Shown: positions 7,487 through 15,683, numbered from the stretch's first letter. The stretch is DNA of 35,330 nt from Actinomadura sp. CNU-125 (GCF_001942465.1 NZ_MKJY01000580.1:1-35330); one strand, 5' to 3'. Made by a program: numbers and translations. The notes: generated by a model not told the origin, from the sequence alone.

Positions 7487-8163
7487 TGAGGGAGAACGAA
7501 GCGGCCGACCGGAATGCTGACCAGGGTCAGCGGCGGACGAACCTGGCGCAGGCCCGCTCGCGCGAGACCAAGCAGGCGCTGCTGCGGGCGGCGATCGCGC
7601 TGTGGCGCACCAAGGGGTTCGCCGAGACCACCGTGGCCGACATCTGCCGGGCCGCGGCGGTCTCCAAGGCGCTGTTCTACTTCTATTTCCCGCGCAAGGA
7701 GGACGCCCTCCTGGAGGCGGGGTTCCTGTCCACGAGGGACGCGCGGCAGAAGTGGCGCGAGCTGGTCGCCGAGCCCTACGACCTGTTCGAGGTGATCGCC
7801 GCGGTGCTTTCCGCGCTCGAACGGACGATGCGGCGCACGCCCGCGGACCTGATCGTCCAGACCGCCCTGGAGGGCTACCGGGCGGAGCACCGGGAGCTCG
7901 CGGAAGGACGCGCCCCCGAGCACCATGCGACGAGGTTCCTCTTCCTCGAACTGCTGGAGCGCGCCCGGTCCGACGGCAAGGTCCCGCCCGGCATGGACGT
8001 GCTGCACGTGGCGCGCGTCGCGCAGTCGCTCCTGGAAACCGGCACCCGGCACTGGGCCGCGGGCGAGTACGGGGAGCGCGGTTTCGCCGAAGTGGTGGGC
8101 CGCGACATCACCGCGTACATCACCGGCTATGGCCAGCGGGGAGCGGAGCCGCCGCGTTCCTGA
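7486..8163 (+). CDS. TetR-family transcriptional regulator
   Basis: The 225-residue protein carries an N-terminal TetR DNA-binding domain: RETKQALLRAAIALWRTKGF, then TTVADICRAAAVSKALFYFYF at about residues 28-70. A variable helical ligand domain follows. The ATG at 7486 is preferred over an in-frame ATG at 7432, because the earlier one would place the first operator palindrome inside the coding sequence. Two copies of the 12-bp palindrome TGACC-NN-GGTCA flank this start. Likely target: its own promoter and the divergent dehydrogenase/SnoaL pair. Its 3' end overlaps the convergent PucR-type gene by 37 bp. The ligand is unknown. Confidence 0.88.
   Translation: MRENEAADRNADQGQRRTNLAQARSRETKQALLRAAIALWRTKGFAETTVADICRAAAVSKALFYFYFPRKEDALLEAGFLSTRDARQKWRELVAEPYDLFEVIAAVLSALERTMRRTPADLIVQTALEGYRAEHRELAEGRAPEHHATRFLFLELLERARSDGKVPPGMDVLHVARVAQSLLETGTRHWAAGEYGERGFAEVVGRDITAYITGYGQRGAEPPRS
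7518..7529. promoter_or_regulatory. Candidate TetR operator, copy 2 (TGACCAGGGTCA)
   Basis: A second TGACC-NN-GGTCA palindrome inside the first codons of the TetR gene, within ATGCTGACCAGGGTCA, 82 bp from copy 1. It shares its 5' flank ATGC with copy 1. An early-coding operator is compatible with roadblock autoregulation. Confidence 0.45.
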
Positions 8164-9392
8164 CCCTTTCCGCCGGGTGCCGCGATTCCGGGCAGACGTA
8201 AAAGAGCGTTGAGGGCGATCATCGTGGCGAGCCTGGTCCGGGGGCCGGGCAGTTCACCGCCGAACAAGTCCTGGATGACGCGCACCCGATACCGCACGGT
8301 CTGGGCGTGCAGATGCAGTTCCTCCGCGGTCGTGACCGCGTTGTCGGCGTTGTTGAGGTAGCACAGCAGCGTTTCCGCGAGCATTTCCCGGCGCGGGGAG
8401 GGCTGCTCCAGAAGGGGGCCCAGATAGTGCGCGACCGTGGCGTCGACGAGCTCGCGGCCGGCGTGCGCGGTCAGCGTCGGGAGGTGGTCGACGCAGCGCA
8501 CGGCGCCCGTCCCGGGCAGCGCCCCCTGCCGGATCAGCGCGGCGGCGCGGCGCGCCCAGCGCATCGAGACCGCGCCGGATCTCAGCGGGACGGCGGGCCC
8601 GACCGCGCCCGGATGGTGCTTCACGAGGTCGGCCAGGAGCGTGTCCTGGCCGGGGCCCGCGGGGTCGGGCACGATCAGGTACGGCAGGTCGCCGGACCAG
8701 TCCGCCAGGACGGTCGGCGGCACGAGGCGGCGTGTGACGCCCGCCGCGCCCGTCGCGTGCGGCACGATCACGCAGATGGTCTCGGGGACGGCCCACCCGG
8801 CGGCCCGGGCCAGCTCGGCGATGGCCTCGCCGCTGGCGGGCGGATCGGTGACGAGCGCGTCGCGCAGCGTCCCGCGCCGCCGCTCGCGTTCGGTCGTCAG
8901 ATCCTGCCGGGCGGCGGCGTGGCCTTCGGCGGCGCTGTCGACGAGCCGGTCGACGAACTGGAACAGCCGTTCGGTGAGCGTCGCGAGGACGTCGCGCGGC
9001 CAGTCGAGTCCGTGGGCCTGGCGGATGAGCCGCCGGCAGGCGATCTGGCCGCCGAGCCGGAGCGCGGCCTCCAGTCCGTCGAGCCCGCGGCCGCGGCGGG
9101 CCTCGCGGGAGCCGAGCAGCCGGTAGGCGCCGTCGAGCGGCGCCGGGTCGTGCGCGGGGTCGTCCACCGAGTCGACGAACGCCCGGACGGTGCCGCCGAT
9201 CATCCTGATCAGCTCACACCCGGAACGACCGGCCACGGGCCGGACGTCGGCGGGGACGTGCCCGCGGACCTCTTCGGCGATCTCGTCGGTCACGGATTCG
9301 ACGTGGGGCCTCAGCAGGTCGCCGAGCCCGCGTTGGAAATCGGGGATCCACGTGAACGCTTCCGGCGGCGGTATTGACAGAGACAGGGACAC
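8127..9392 (-). CDS. PucR/CdaR-type helix-turn-helix transcriptional regulator
   Basis: The 421-residue protein has the CdaR/PucR architecture. A long N-terminal helical region is followed by a mid GGDEF-like segment and a C-terminal PucR helix-turn-helix at about 338-400 (AETLLCYLNNADNAVTTAEE, LHLHAQTVRYRVRVIQDLFG). Such regulators control purine, sugar-acid, amino-acid or lipid catabolism. I chose the GTG at 9392, with GGAG 8 nt upstream. An in-frame upstream start at 9461 is possible. The gene converges with the TetR gene and overlaps it by 37 bp. No target gene is adjacent on its own strand, so its regulon is unknown. Confidence 0.85.
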   Translation of the reverse strand: MSLSLSIPPPEAFTWIPDFQRGLGDLLRPHVESVTDEIAEEVRGHVPADVRPVAGRSGCELIRMIGGTVRAFVDSVDDPAHDPAPLDGAYRLLGSREARRGRGLDGLEAALRLGGQIACRRLIRQAHGLDWPRDVLATLTERLFQFVDRLVDSAAEGHAAARQDLTTERERRRGTLRDALVTDPPASGEAIAELARAAGWAVPETICVIVPHATGAAGVTRRLVPPTVLADWSGDLPYLIVPDPAGPGQDTLLADLVKHHPGAVGPAVPLRSGAVSMRWARRAAALIRQGALPGTGAVRCVDHLPTLTAHAGRELVDATVAHYLGPLLEQPSPRREMLAETLLCYLNNADNAVTTAEELHLHAQTVRYRVRVIQDLFGGELPGPRTRLATMIALNALLRLPGIAAPGGKGQERGGSAPRWP

Positions 9393-9871
9393 CGCGAGCT
9401 CTCCTTGCGATAGGGAACATTCTCTGGCATCCGCGTCGAGCGGGGGTCGTCTCACCCGCACCCGGCGGGAAGGGAGAGACGGTGTCAGGGTCGGGAGCGG
9501 TGGAGCCGTTACCGAGTCAGGAAACCTTCAAAAAACGCCGTGAAAACAGAATGCCTTTAGCTCGCATCCATGCACGGATAGCGAGCTAAAGGCATTTCAA
9601 GTCATGCGCACATGGTGACGCCGGCGGGATTGCGATTCCACCGGTTTTCGTCTCGTCACTGAGACTTGGACGACTGTAAGCTACATATGTTCGCACGTCA
9701 AGAGCAGCACACAGATATCCGATCTAGCTGCGACTACACCCACTCCCAGGTCCGGCGATATTGACCAGAATCTCACTTCCAGGGTCTGAGAATCTCCCTA
9801 CCAGCAGGAACTGATTCGCAGGATCCCTGATCGTGGAATCATTTCGGACACCGACCCTCAAGGAGATCGGA
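9393..9871. other. Non-coding region with a long hairpin
   Basis: No credible gene is seen between the PucR-type start and the exporter terminator. Base composition is less GC-rich than the genes around it, with A/T tracts such as CTTCAAAAAACG and CTACATATG. It holds the 47-bp hairpin at 9550-9596. The rest shows no recognisable RNA or mobile element. Confidence 0.5.
9550..9596. repeat. Long, nearly perfect inverted repeat
   Basis: The arms AATGCCTTTAGCTCGC (9550-9565) and GCGAGCTAAAGGCATT (9581-9596) are exact reverse complements over 16 bp. Inside them ATCC (9566-9569) pairs with GGAT (9576-9579), leaving one unpaired A at 9580 and the loop ATGCAC. Restoring one T and changing one base would make a fully symmetric 48-bp palindrome centred on TGCA. 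It lacks a U tract and lies over 300 bp from the exporter stop, which has its own terminator. Possible identities are a dispersed palindromic repeat, a small structured RNA, or a recombination or binding site. Confidence 0.7.
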
Positions 9872-9900
9872 AACCGGCGGGCGCCCGGGGCCCGCCGGTT
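9872..9900 (-). terminator. Intrinsic-type terminator of the DHA2 exporter gene
   Basis: AACCGGCGGGC (9872-9882) and GCCCGCCGGTT (9890-9900) form an 11-bp perfect stem with a 7-nt loop, 8 nt beyond the exporter stop codon. The minus strand continues with TTTCC after the stem, a short U tract. Confidence 0.75.
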
Positions 9901-9908
9901 CTGCCCCG

Positions 9909-11519
9909 TCAGTCGGCGCGGGTCTTCGCGACGGTGTCCGCGGCCCGGCCGTCCGCGTCGCCGGACTCCTCGGCGAGCCGTTCCATGCCGCTTGTCGTCT
10001 TCAGCGGCTTCTCCTTGATGAACGGGACGATGAGCAGGACGAGCAGCGCGAAGGGCGTGGCGACGAGGAAGAGGTCCGCGGTGGCGACGCCGTAGGCGTG
10101 CTCCACGACGGCCCGCATCGGCGCGGGCAGGGTCGTCATGTCGGGGACGCCGCCGTGGCCGCCGCCCCCGCCGCCGGGGGCGCCCGTCCCCGCGAGGCTC
10201 TTGGTCATCTCGGCGGCGACGCGGTTGGCCAGGATCGCGCCGAGCACGCTGGTGCCGATGGTGCCGCCCATGCTGCGGAAGAACGACAGCACCGAGGTCG
10301 CCGCGCCCAGCTCGGCCGCGGGCACGTCGTTCTGCGCGGCCAGGACCAGGTTCTGCATCAGCAGGCCGACGCCGATGCCCAGGGCCGCCATGTAGACGCT
10401 GAGCAGGGCGAAGGAAGTGTCGGAACCGATCGTGGACAGCAGTCCGAGACCCACGGTCATGAAGACGGCGCCGACGATGAGGTAGATCTTCCACTTGCCC
10501 GTGGCGCTGATGAGCTGCCCCGCGACCGTGGAGGAGACCAGCAGGCCGAGGATCATGGGCAGGCTCATCAGGCCCGCGACCGTCGCGGACTTGCCCAGGG
10601 AAACCTGGAAGTACTGCGACAGGAAGACGGTTCCGCCGAACATGGCCAGACCGACCAGGAGGCTGGCGAGGGTCGTCAGTGTCACGGTGCGGTTGCGGAA
10701 GATGTCCAGGGGGATGATCGGCTCGGCGACCCGCGACTCGACGAACACGGCGGCGGCCAGCAGTACCACGCCCCCGACGGTGAGGGCGGCGGTCTGCCAG
10801 GAGGCCCAGTCGAACTCGACGCCGGCGAGCGAGACCCAGATGAGCAGCGTGCAGACGCCCGCGACGAGCAGGAACGCGCCGAGGAAGTCGATCTTCACTT
10901 CGCGGCGGACGGTCGGCAGCTTCAGCGTGCGCTGCAGCAGCAGGATCGCCAGCAGCGCGAACGGCACGCCGATGAAGAAGCACCAGCGCCAGCCGAGCCA
11001 CGAGGTGTCCACCAGGACGCCGCCGATCAGCGGCCCCGCCACGGTGCCGACGGCGAACACGGCGCCGAAGATCCCCGCGTACTTGCCCAGCCGGCGGGGC
11101 GGGATGATCGCCGCCATCACGACCTGCGCGAGGGCGGTCAGACCGCCCGCGCCGATGCCCTGCGCCACCCGGCTGAAGATCAGCAGCCCGACGTCGTGGG
11201 AGAAGCCCGCCAGCAGCGAGCCGACCACGAACATGCCCAGCGAGAGCTGGAGCAGGAGCTTCTGGTTGTAGAGGTCGGCCAGCTTGCCCCACAGCGGCAC
11301 CGTGGCCGTCATGGCCAGCAGCTCGGCGGTGACGACCCAGGTGTAGGACGACTGGCTCGCGCCCAGGTCCGCGATGATCCGGGGCAGCGCGTTGGCGACC
11401 ACCGTCCCGGCCAGGATGGCGACGAACATGCCCGCCATCAGCCCGGACATCGCCTGGAGTATCTGCCGCTGGGACATGGCGGCGGGTGACGCCTCTTCGG
11501 GCGCCGTTGCTGCGTTCAC
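9909..11519 (-). CDS. DHA2-type (14-TM) MFS multidrug exporter
   Basis: The 536-residue protein has 14 predicted membrane segments and the EmrB/QacA pattern: GTVVANALPRIIADLGAS in TM1 and the following loop, WGKLADLYNQK (motif A), FSRVAQGIGAGG, and motif C-like FAVGTVAGPLIGG. A glycine-rich loop (APGGGGGGHGG) precedes the last helices. Members export drugs or endogenous metabolites with proton antiport. The chosen start is the GTG at 11519, with GAAAGAG upstream. Any longer frame is a shadow of the TetR gene. It lies 95 bp downstream of that TetR gene on the same strand and is its likely target, together forming a regulated efflux unit. Confidence 0.92.
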   Translation of the reverse strand: MNAATAPEEASPAAMSQRQILQAMSGLMAGMFVAILAGTVVANALPRIIADLGASQSSYTWVVTAELLAMTATVPLWGKLADLYNQKLLLQLSLGMFVVGSLLAGFSHDVGLLIFSRVAQGIGAGGLTALAQVVMAAIIPPRRLGKYAGIFGAVFAVGTVAGPLIGGVLVDTSWLGWRWCFFIGVPFALLAILLLQRTLKLPTVRREVKIDFLGAFLLVAGVCTLLIWVSLAGVEFDWASWQTAALTVGGVVLLAAAVFVESRVAEPIIPLDIFRNRTVTLTTLASLLVGLAMFGGTVFLSQYFQVSLGKSATVAGLMSLPMILGLLVSSTVAGQLISATGKWKIYLIVGAVFMTVGLGLLSTIGSDTSFALLSVYMAALGIGVGLLMQNLVLAAQNDVPAAELGAATSVLSFFRSMGGTIGTSVLGAILANRVAAEMTKSLAGTGAPGGGGGGHGGVPDMTTLPAPMRAVVEHAYGVATADLFLVATPFALLVLLIVPFIKEKPLKTTSGMERLAEESGDADGRAADTVAKTRAD

Positions 11520-11614
11520 GAGATCTCTTTCGGGGTTCTGGTGATTCGGACGTGCACGGGCGCTGGTCGGCGCCGGGACGGGACGCGCGGCGGCGTCCGG
11601 GTCCGGCGGGCGGT

Positions 11615-12325
11615 TCAGGAACGTTCGGGGGGCCTGGGCAGACCGGCGGCGAGGTGCTCGAACACCTCGTGGAAGACGTCGGTGAAGGCGAGTTCGTCCT
11701 GCCGGGCGCACCAGTACTCGACGGCGACCCGGACGGCCGTGGACCCGACGGCGGCGAGCAGCCTCGGGTACAGGCCCGGCCCTTCGGCGGACCCGGCGGA
11801 CCCGGCGGACCCGACGGACCCGACGGCCCCGGCGGACCCGGCGGACGGGCGGGCGCCGATCCGCTCGGCGAGCACGTCGGCCAGCTCGGCCTCGTCGGCC
11901 ATGTGCACGCCGAGGCTGCGGACGAGCAGGTGCGGCGAGCCGCGCAGCACCTCGGCGTGCAGGCTCCACAGGTCGTTCTGCTCGGCGATCTCCGCCAGTT
12001 CCCCCGCCATGGCCGTGCGCAGCGCCTCGAGCGGGGACAGCTCGGACGGCGCTTCGAGCACCGCCCGCCGGACTCCGGCGCTCGACTCCGCGCCGACCAT
12101 GACGAAGACGTCGTCGCGGGAGGCGAAGTAGTTGAAGAACGTGCGCGGGGACACCCCCGCCGCCTCGCTGATCGCCTCGACGGTGACGCTCTCCGCGCCG
12201 TGCTCCGCCGCCAGCCGCACCGCGGCGTCCACGAGAGCGGCACGCGTGGCCCGCTTCTTGCGCTCCCGCAGCCCGCCCTCGGCGGCGCTCTTCTCCCCCT
12301 GCACTTTTGCATAGTACGCAAACAT
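11615..12325 (-). CDS. TetR-family regulator of the adjacent exporter
   Basis: The 236-residue protein has a TetR N-terminal domain at about residues 20-70: RERKKRATRAALVDAAVRLA, then VEAISEAAGVSPRTFFNYFA. A low-complexity GSAGSVGSAG linker lies near residues 160-180, encoded by seven 9-bp repeats. The ATG at 12325 lies directly beside a TTTGC-N7-GCAAA palindrome at 12306-12322, which suggests autorepression. The gene heads the operon with the DHA2 exporter and is divergent from the small ORF and second MFS exporter starting at 12452, so it could control both efflux systems. Confidence 0.9.
   Translation of the reverse strand: MFAYYAKVQGEKSAAEGGLRERKKRATRAALVDAAVRLAAEHGAESVTVEAISEAAGVSPRTFFNYFASRDDVFVMVGAESSAGVRRAVLEAPSELSPLEALRTAMAGELAEIAEQNDLWSLHAEVLRGSPHLLVRSLGVHMADEAELADVLAERIGARPSAGSAGAVGSVGSAGSAGSAEGPGLYPRLLAAVGSTAVRVAVEYWCARQDELAFTDVFHEVFEHLAAGLPRPPERS
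11786..11848. repeat. Seven 9-bp tandem repeats in the TetR gene
   Basis: Seven consecutive 9-bp units of consensus GGCGGACCC, with two GACGGNCCC variants and a last diverged unit, encode Gly-Ser-Ala/Val triplets in the TetR ligand domain. The unit is in frame, so slippage would change linker length only. Confidence 0.8.
12306..12322. promoter_or_regulatory. Candidate autoregulatory operator (TTTGC-N7-GCAAA)
   Basis: TTTGCATAGTACGCAAA has perfect 5-bp arms and ends 1 bp before the TetR start codon, so it lies inside the first codons. A further half-site, GCAAAC, follows at 12335-12340. TTTGC/GCAAA palindromes are typical of TetR operators by my recollection. No binding data are available here. 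Confidence 0.45.
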
Positions 12326-12414
12326 GCAGCGTCTGCAAACTTGGCCCGCGTACGCAGCGGTCGACCCGGTCCCCGGCCCGCGACATCGTGCAGAAACTTA
12401 GCCAAGCGAACCTA

Positions 12415-12451
12415 TAGACAGCTTATATAAGGGGCCGATATAAAACGGTCC
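12415..12451 (+). promoter_or_regulatory. Sigma-A-type promoter with CTTATATAAG operator, leaderless
   Basis: TAGACA (12415-12420) and TATAAA (12439-12444) form a -35/-10 pair with an 18-bp spacer. The -10 ends 7 nt before the ATG at 12452, predicting a leaderless transcript. The perfect 10-bp palindrome CTTATATAAG (12422-12431) lies inside the spacer, a position where a bound repressor would block polymerase. This AT-rich island stands out strongly from the surrounding sequence. Confidence 0.55.
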
Positions 12452-12655
12452 ATGGATGTGCCGTCCCGGCTCGACGAGCCGGAGCCGGCGGCGGGCCTCG
12501 GGCGGCTGTACTCGCTGATGCGCTCGCTGACGCTGCTTGCCGGGCTGCCCGCACCGGACCGGGACGCGATCGCCGCGGCCCTGCCGGCCCTGGCCCGGCT
12601 CGCCGCCGCCGGCCTCGACGACACCCCGCCCCCCGCCAGTGGAGACAACGAATGA
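12452..12655 (+). CDS. Small protein of unknown function upstream of the MFS exporter
   Basis: The 67-residue ORF starts with the ATG at the predicted transcription start and ends in an ATGA overlap with the exporter start, so the pair would be coupled. The sequence is mainly helical and Leu/Ala-rich (LGRLYSLMRSLTLLAGL, then DAIAAALPALARLAAAGL) with a Pro-rich acidic tail. I do not recognise a family. It could be a small regulator, an exporter accessory protein, or just a leader whose translation drives the exporter. Confidence 0.55.
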   Translation: MDVPSRLDEPEPAAGLGRLYSLMRSLTLLAGLPAPDRDAIAAALPALARLAAAGLDDTPPPASGDNE

Positions 12656-13920
12656 AGCAACCGTCCGCGGGCGCGCAGAGCCCGTTCCGTCAGCCGAAGG
12701 CCGTCTGGGCCGTCGCGTTCGCCTGCGTCGTGTCGTTCATGGGCATCGGCCTGGTCGACCCGATCCTGCCCGCGATCTCCGAAGACCTGAACGCCTCCCC
12801 CAGCCAGGTCACCCTGCTGTTCACCAGCTACCTGGTCGTGACGGCCGTCGCGATGCTGGTCACCGGCTGAGTGTCCAGCCGCATCGGCGCCAAGCGCACC
12901 CTCATCGCCGGGCTGATCCTGATCGTGGTGTTCAGCGCGCTCGCCGGGACGTCCGGCAGCATCTCGGGCATCATCGGGTTCCGCGCCGGATGGGGCCTCG
13001 GCAACGCGCTGTTCATCGCGACGTCCCTGGCCGTCATCGTGTCGTCGGCCCGCGGCGGGCTGGGCGGCGCGATCATCGCCTACGAGTCGGCGCTCGGCCT
13101 CGGCATCGCGGTCGGACCGCTGCTGGGCGGGCTGCTCGGCGACATCAGCTGGCGCGGCCCCTTCTACGGCGTCGCCGCGCTCATGGCCGTCGCGCTGATC
13201 GCCACGATCGTCCTCGTCGAACCACAGCCGAAACCCGCGCGCAAGACCTCCGTCGCCGACCCCGTCAAGGCGCTGCGGCACCGCGGCCTGCTGGTGATGA
13301 GCCTCACCGCGCTCTGCTACAACTGGGGCTTCTTCACCGTCCTCGGGTACGCGCCCTTCCCGATGGACCTGAGCGCGATGCGGCTCGGGCTGGTCTTCAC
13401 CGGCTGGGGCCTGCTCGTCGCGGTCTTCTCGGTGTTCGGCGCGCCCTGGCTGCAGCGCAGGCTCGGCCTGGCCCGCACCCTCTACTGCAACCTCGCCCTG
13501 TTCGCGATCGACGTGCTGATCATCGCGATCTTCGTGGACTCCCGCGCCACGCTCATCGTCGCGACGATCGTCGCGGGCGTCTTCATCGGCGTGAACAACA
13601 CCGTGACCACGCAGGCGGTCATGATGGTCGCACCGGTCGAGCGCCCCGTCGCCTCGGCCGCCTACGGGTTCGTCCGTTTCATCGGCGGCGGCCTCGCCCC
13701 CTTCGCGGCGGGCAAGATGGCCGAACACTTCAACGTCCACGTCCCCTTCGCCGTCGGAGCGGGCGCGATCGTCCTCGGCATCGCCGTGCTCGCGACCGGT
13801 CACCGCGACCTCGTGCGCGCCGAACGCGAGCAGGCCCGGCTGGACGCCCGGGCCGCGGACGGCGACGGCGACGCGGAGGCCACCGAGGCGGCGGAGTCCG
13901 CGACCGGCTCCGGCTCGTAA
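12652..13920 (+). pseudogene. MFS drug exporter (DHA1-like) with an in-frame TGA
   Basis: Reading through one TGA at 12868-12870 gives a 422-residue, 12-TM transporter. It has TM1 (FMGIGLVDPILPAISEDL), motif A (TG-stop-VSSRIGAKRTLI) and motif C-like LGLGIAVGPLLGGLLGD. The TGA falls in motif A, where homologues commonly have Trp or a small residue, so a TGG-to-TGA change is the simplest reading. Without readthrough only 72 residues are made. A GTG directly after the stop could restart a 349-residue product lacking TM1-2. The ATG overlaps the small upstream ORF (ATGA). Either a sequencing error, a recent nonsense mutation or true inactivation. Confidence 0.85.
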
Positions 13921-13953
13921 CGCGCCGCGCCCGGCCGGGGGCTGCGTCCGCCG

Positions 13954-14754
13954 TCAGCCGCGGGCCGTCCTGACGGTGGCGATGCCGGTGAGGCGGTCGC
14001 CGTTCCCGGAGTCGCGCAGCTCCACCTGCCCGAGGCCGCGGTCCAGGTCCGCGGTGGCGACGACGGGCCCGACGCGCGCGGGCTGCAGGTACCGCAGCGC
14101 CATGGAGCACAGGGTGCCGCCGGGCGCCAGCGACAGCGCCGCCTCCTCCGCGACCAGGGCGATGAGCCCGCCGTTGACGGTGCCGGAGGCGTTCAGGCCG
14201 TCCTCGGTGCGGGGCAGGACGGCCGTGCCGGGGCCGCGGCGCTCGCATCCCGCGCGGTCGGCGAGCGGCTCGGCCAGCCGCTCCCGCTGTGCCGGGAGGT
14301 CGGTGCTCACCGAGGCCGGCAGCCGCAGCGCGGGATCGCGCGCCACCATGAACGAGCCGTTCGCGATCGCGAGCGGTTCACCGTCGCCGGTGGTGAACCG
14401 GACGCCCGCGACGAACACCGAACGGCCCGCCTTGATCGTCGCGGCGACGCCCCGCACCGTCCCGGCGGCCGGGGCCGGACGGTACAGGTGCACGTCGAGT
14501 TCGAGCGTGACCGGCACGCCCGGGGCGGTCACCCGGGTCGCCAGCAGGCCGGCCATCATGTCGGCCCAGGTCGCCAGGATGGACGTCCGCAGGAACGGGA
14601 CGCCCGGAACGTGCATCTCCGGGGTGATCGAGGCCGTGCCGTGCAGTTCCTCGCCGACAGACCCGGTGGCGAAGCCGAGTTCGCCGAGGAGATGCCGCGC
14701 GGGTTTCCGGCCGGTGCCGACGCTCACCGCGGTGTCCCCGCGCTCGTCGTTCAC
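13954..14754 (-). CDS. Hotdog-fold acyl-CoA thioesterase (two-domain)
   Basis: The 266-residue protein contains two hotdog-like halves. The first (LHGTASITPEMHVPGVPFLR, then WADMMAGLLA) is PaaI/FcoT-like, and the second (ASGTVNGGLIALVAEEAALS) repeats the pattern. Such proteins hydrolyse acyl-CoA thioesters or act as hydratases. The GTG start at 14754 overlaps the stop of the upstream SDR (GTGA), so the two are coupled and probably act on the same substrate pathway. A shorter product starting inside is possible. The gene is convergent with the MFS exporter, with 33 bp between the stops. Confidence 0.8.
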   Translation of the reverse strand: MNDERGDTAVSVGTGRKPARHLLGELGFATGSVGEELHGTASITPEMHVPGVPFLRTSILATWADMMAGLLATRVTAPGVPVTLELDVHLYRPAPAAGTVRGVAATIKAGRSVFVAGVRFTTGDGEPLAIANGSFMVARDPALRLPASVSTDLPAQRERLAEPLADRAGCERRGPGTAVLPRTEDGLNASGTVNGGLIALVAEEAALSLAPGGTLCSMALRYLQPARVGPVVATADLDRGLGQVELRDSGNGDRLTGIATVRTARG

Positions 14755-15623
14755 GGTCGCGCGCCGGGCGGGGCCGAAGGCAGGACCCCCGCCGGAACGT
14801 GGTTCGCCCAGCCGGTGTCGGGCCAGTTGAACCAGCCGGACGACGCGAACGTGCCGCCGTCGGGGTGGAGGGTGGTGCCGGTGACGTACGACGACAGCGC
14901 CGAGGCGAGGAAGACCGCGCACCCCGCGATGTCGCGGATCTCTCCGGCGCGTCCCATCGGGATGGCGATCCGCACACCGGCCGGATCGGACATGGGACCG
15001 TCGCCGCCGCCTCCCGCCTTCGCGAGGTTCGGGGTCGGCGTGTAGTCGGGCGCGATGTTGTTGACGCGGATGCCGTCGGGGGCGACCTCGACCGCGAGCG
15101 TCCGGGCGAACTGTTCCACGGCGGCCTTCGCGGCCGTGTAGACGGCGAAACCGGGCGCGGCCCGGTGCGCCTCGATCGTCGTGATGTTGACGATGCTCCC
15201 GCCCCCGTCCCCCGCCTTCATGCGCGGGACGGCCAGGGAGCAGGCGTGCAGGACGTGCAGCAGGTTCGCGCGGATGATCGCGTTCCAGCCCTTGGGGGTC
15301 GTGTCGGTGAACGGCGCGCGGAACGTCCCCCCGACCACGTTGACGAGCGTGTCGAGCCGTCCCCAGCGTTCGTCCACCGCGGCGAACAGCGCCGCGAGGG
15401 CGTCGGCGTCGCGGGCGTCGCCGTGGTGGACGATCGCCGCCCGGCCGTGCCCGTCGAGCGTCGCGCGCAGCCGGTCGGCCGCGGCCTCGTCGATGTCGAG
15501 CACCGCCACGCGGACTCCGTTGGCGGCCAGGTCCAGGGCGATGCCCTCGCCCAGGCCGCCCGCGCCGCCGGTGATCAGCGCGACCGTGCCGTCGAGTCCG
15601 GCCCGCTCCTCGAACCACCCCAC
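14751..15623 (-). CDS. Short-chain dehydrogenase/reductase (SDR)
   Basis: This is a 290-residue classical SDR with the TGGAGGLGEGIA nucleotide-binding loop near residue 18, a DIDE acidic tail for NAD preference, and YTAAK at the active site. The position 13 residues before the Tyr, normally Ser, is Thr (NITTIEAHRAA). The C-terminal segment (SGWFNWPDTGW) is longer than average. It oxidises or reduces a hydroxyl/keto group, probably on a CoA-bound intermediate given its coupling to the thioesterase. The GTG start at 15623 has GGGAG upstream. A conserved operator-like motif lies at 15684-15710. Confidence 0.88.
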   Translation of the reverse strand: MGWFEERAGLDGTVALITGGAGGLGEGIALDLAANGVRVAVLDIDEAAADRLRATLDGHGRAAIVHHGDARDADALAALFAAVDERWGRLDTLVNVVGGTFRAPFTDTTPKGWNAIIRANLLHVLHACSLAVPRMKAGDGGGSIVNITTIEAHRAAPGFAVYTAAKAAVEQFARTLAVEVAPDGIRVNNIAPDYTPTPNLAKAGGGGDGPMSDPAGVRIAIPMGRAGEIRDIAGCAVFLASALSSYVTGTTLHPDGGTFASSGWFNWPDTGWANHVPAGVLPSAPPGARP

Positions 15624-15683
15624 GCCCGTCTCCCTTCTCCGCCGTCCACGCCCCGGACCGGTGAACGCTCGCCCCGGCAGTTC

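Noticed and set aside
9550..9596. The long hairpin as the exporter's terminator
   Set aside because: The exporter has a closer 11-bp GC hairpin at 9872-9900, and the long hairpin lacks a U tract and lies over 300 bp further on.
9724..12405. An 893-residue minus-strand frame across TetR and exporter genes
   Set aside because: It is out of frame with both recognisable proteins and is an effect of high GC content.
12868..12870. TGA as selenocysteine or programmed readthrough
   Set aside because: No selenocysteine insertion structure is visible, the position is a membrane-transporter loop where Trp or small residues occur, and a TGG-to-TGA change is simpler.
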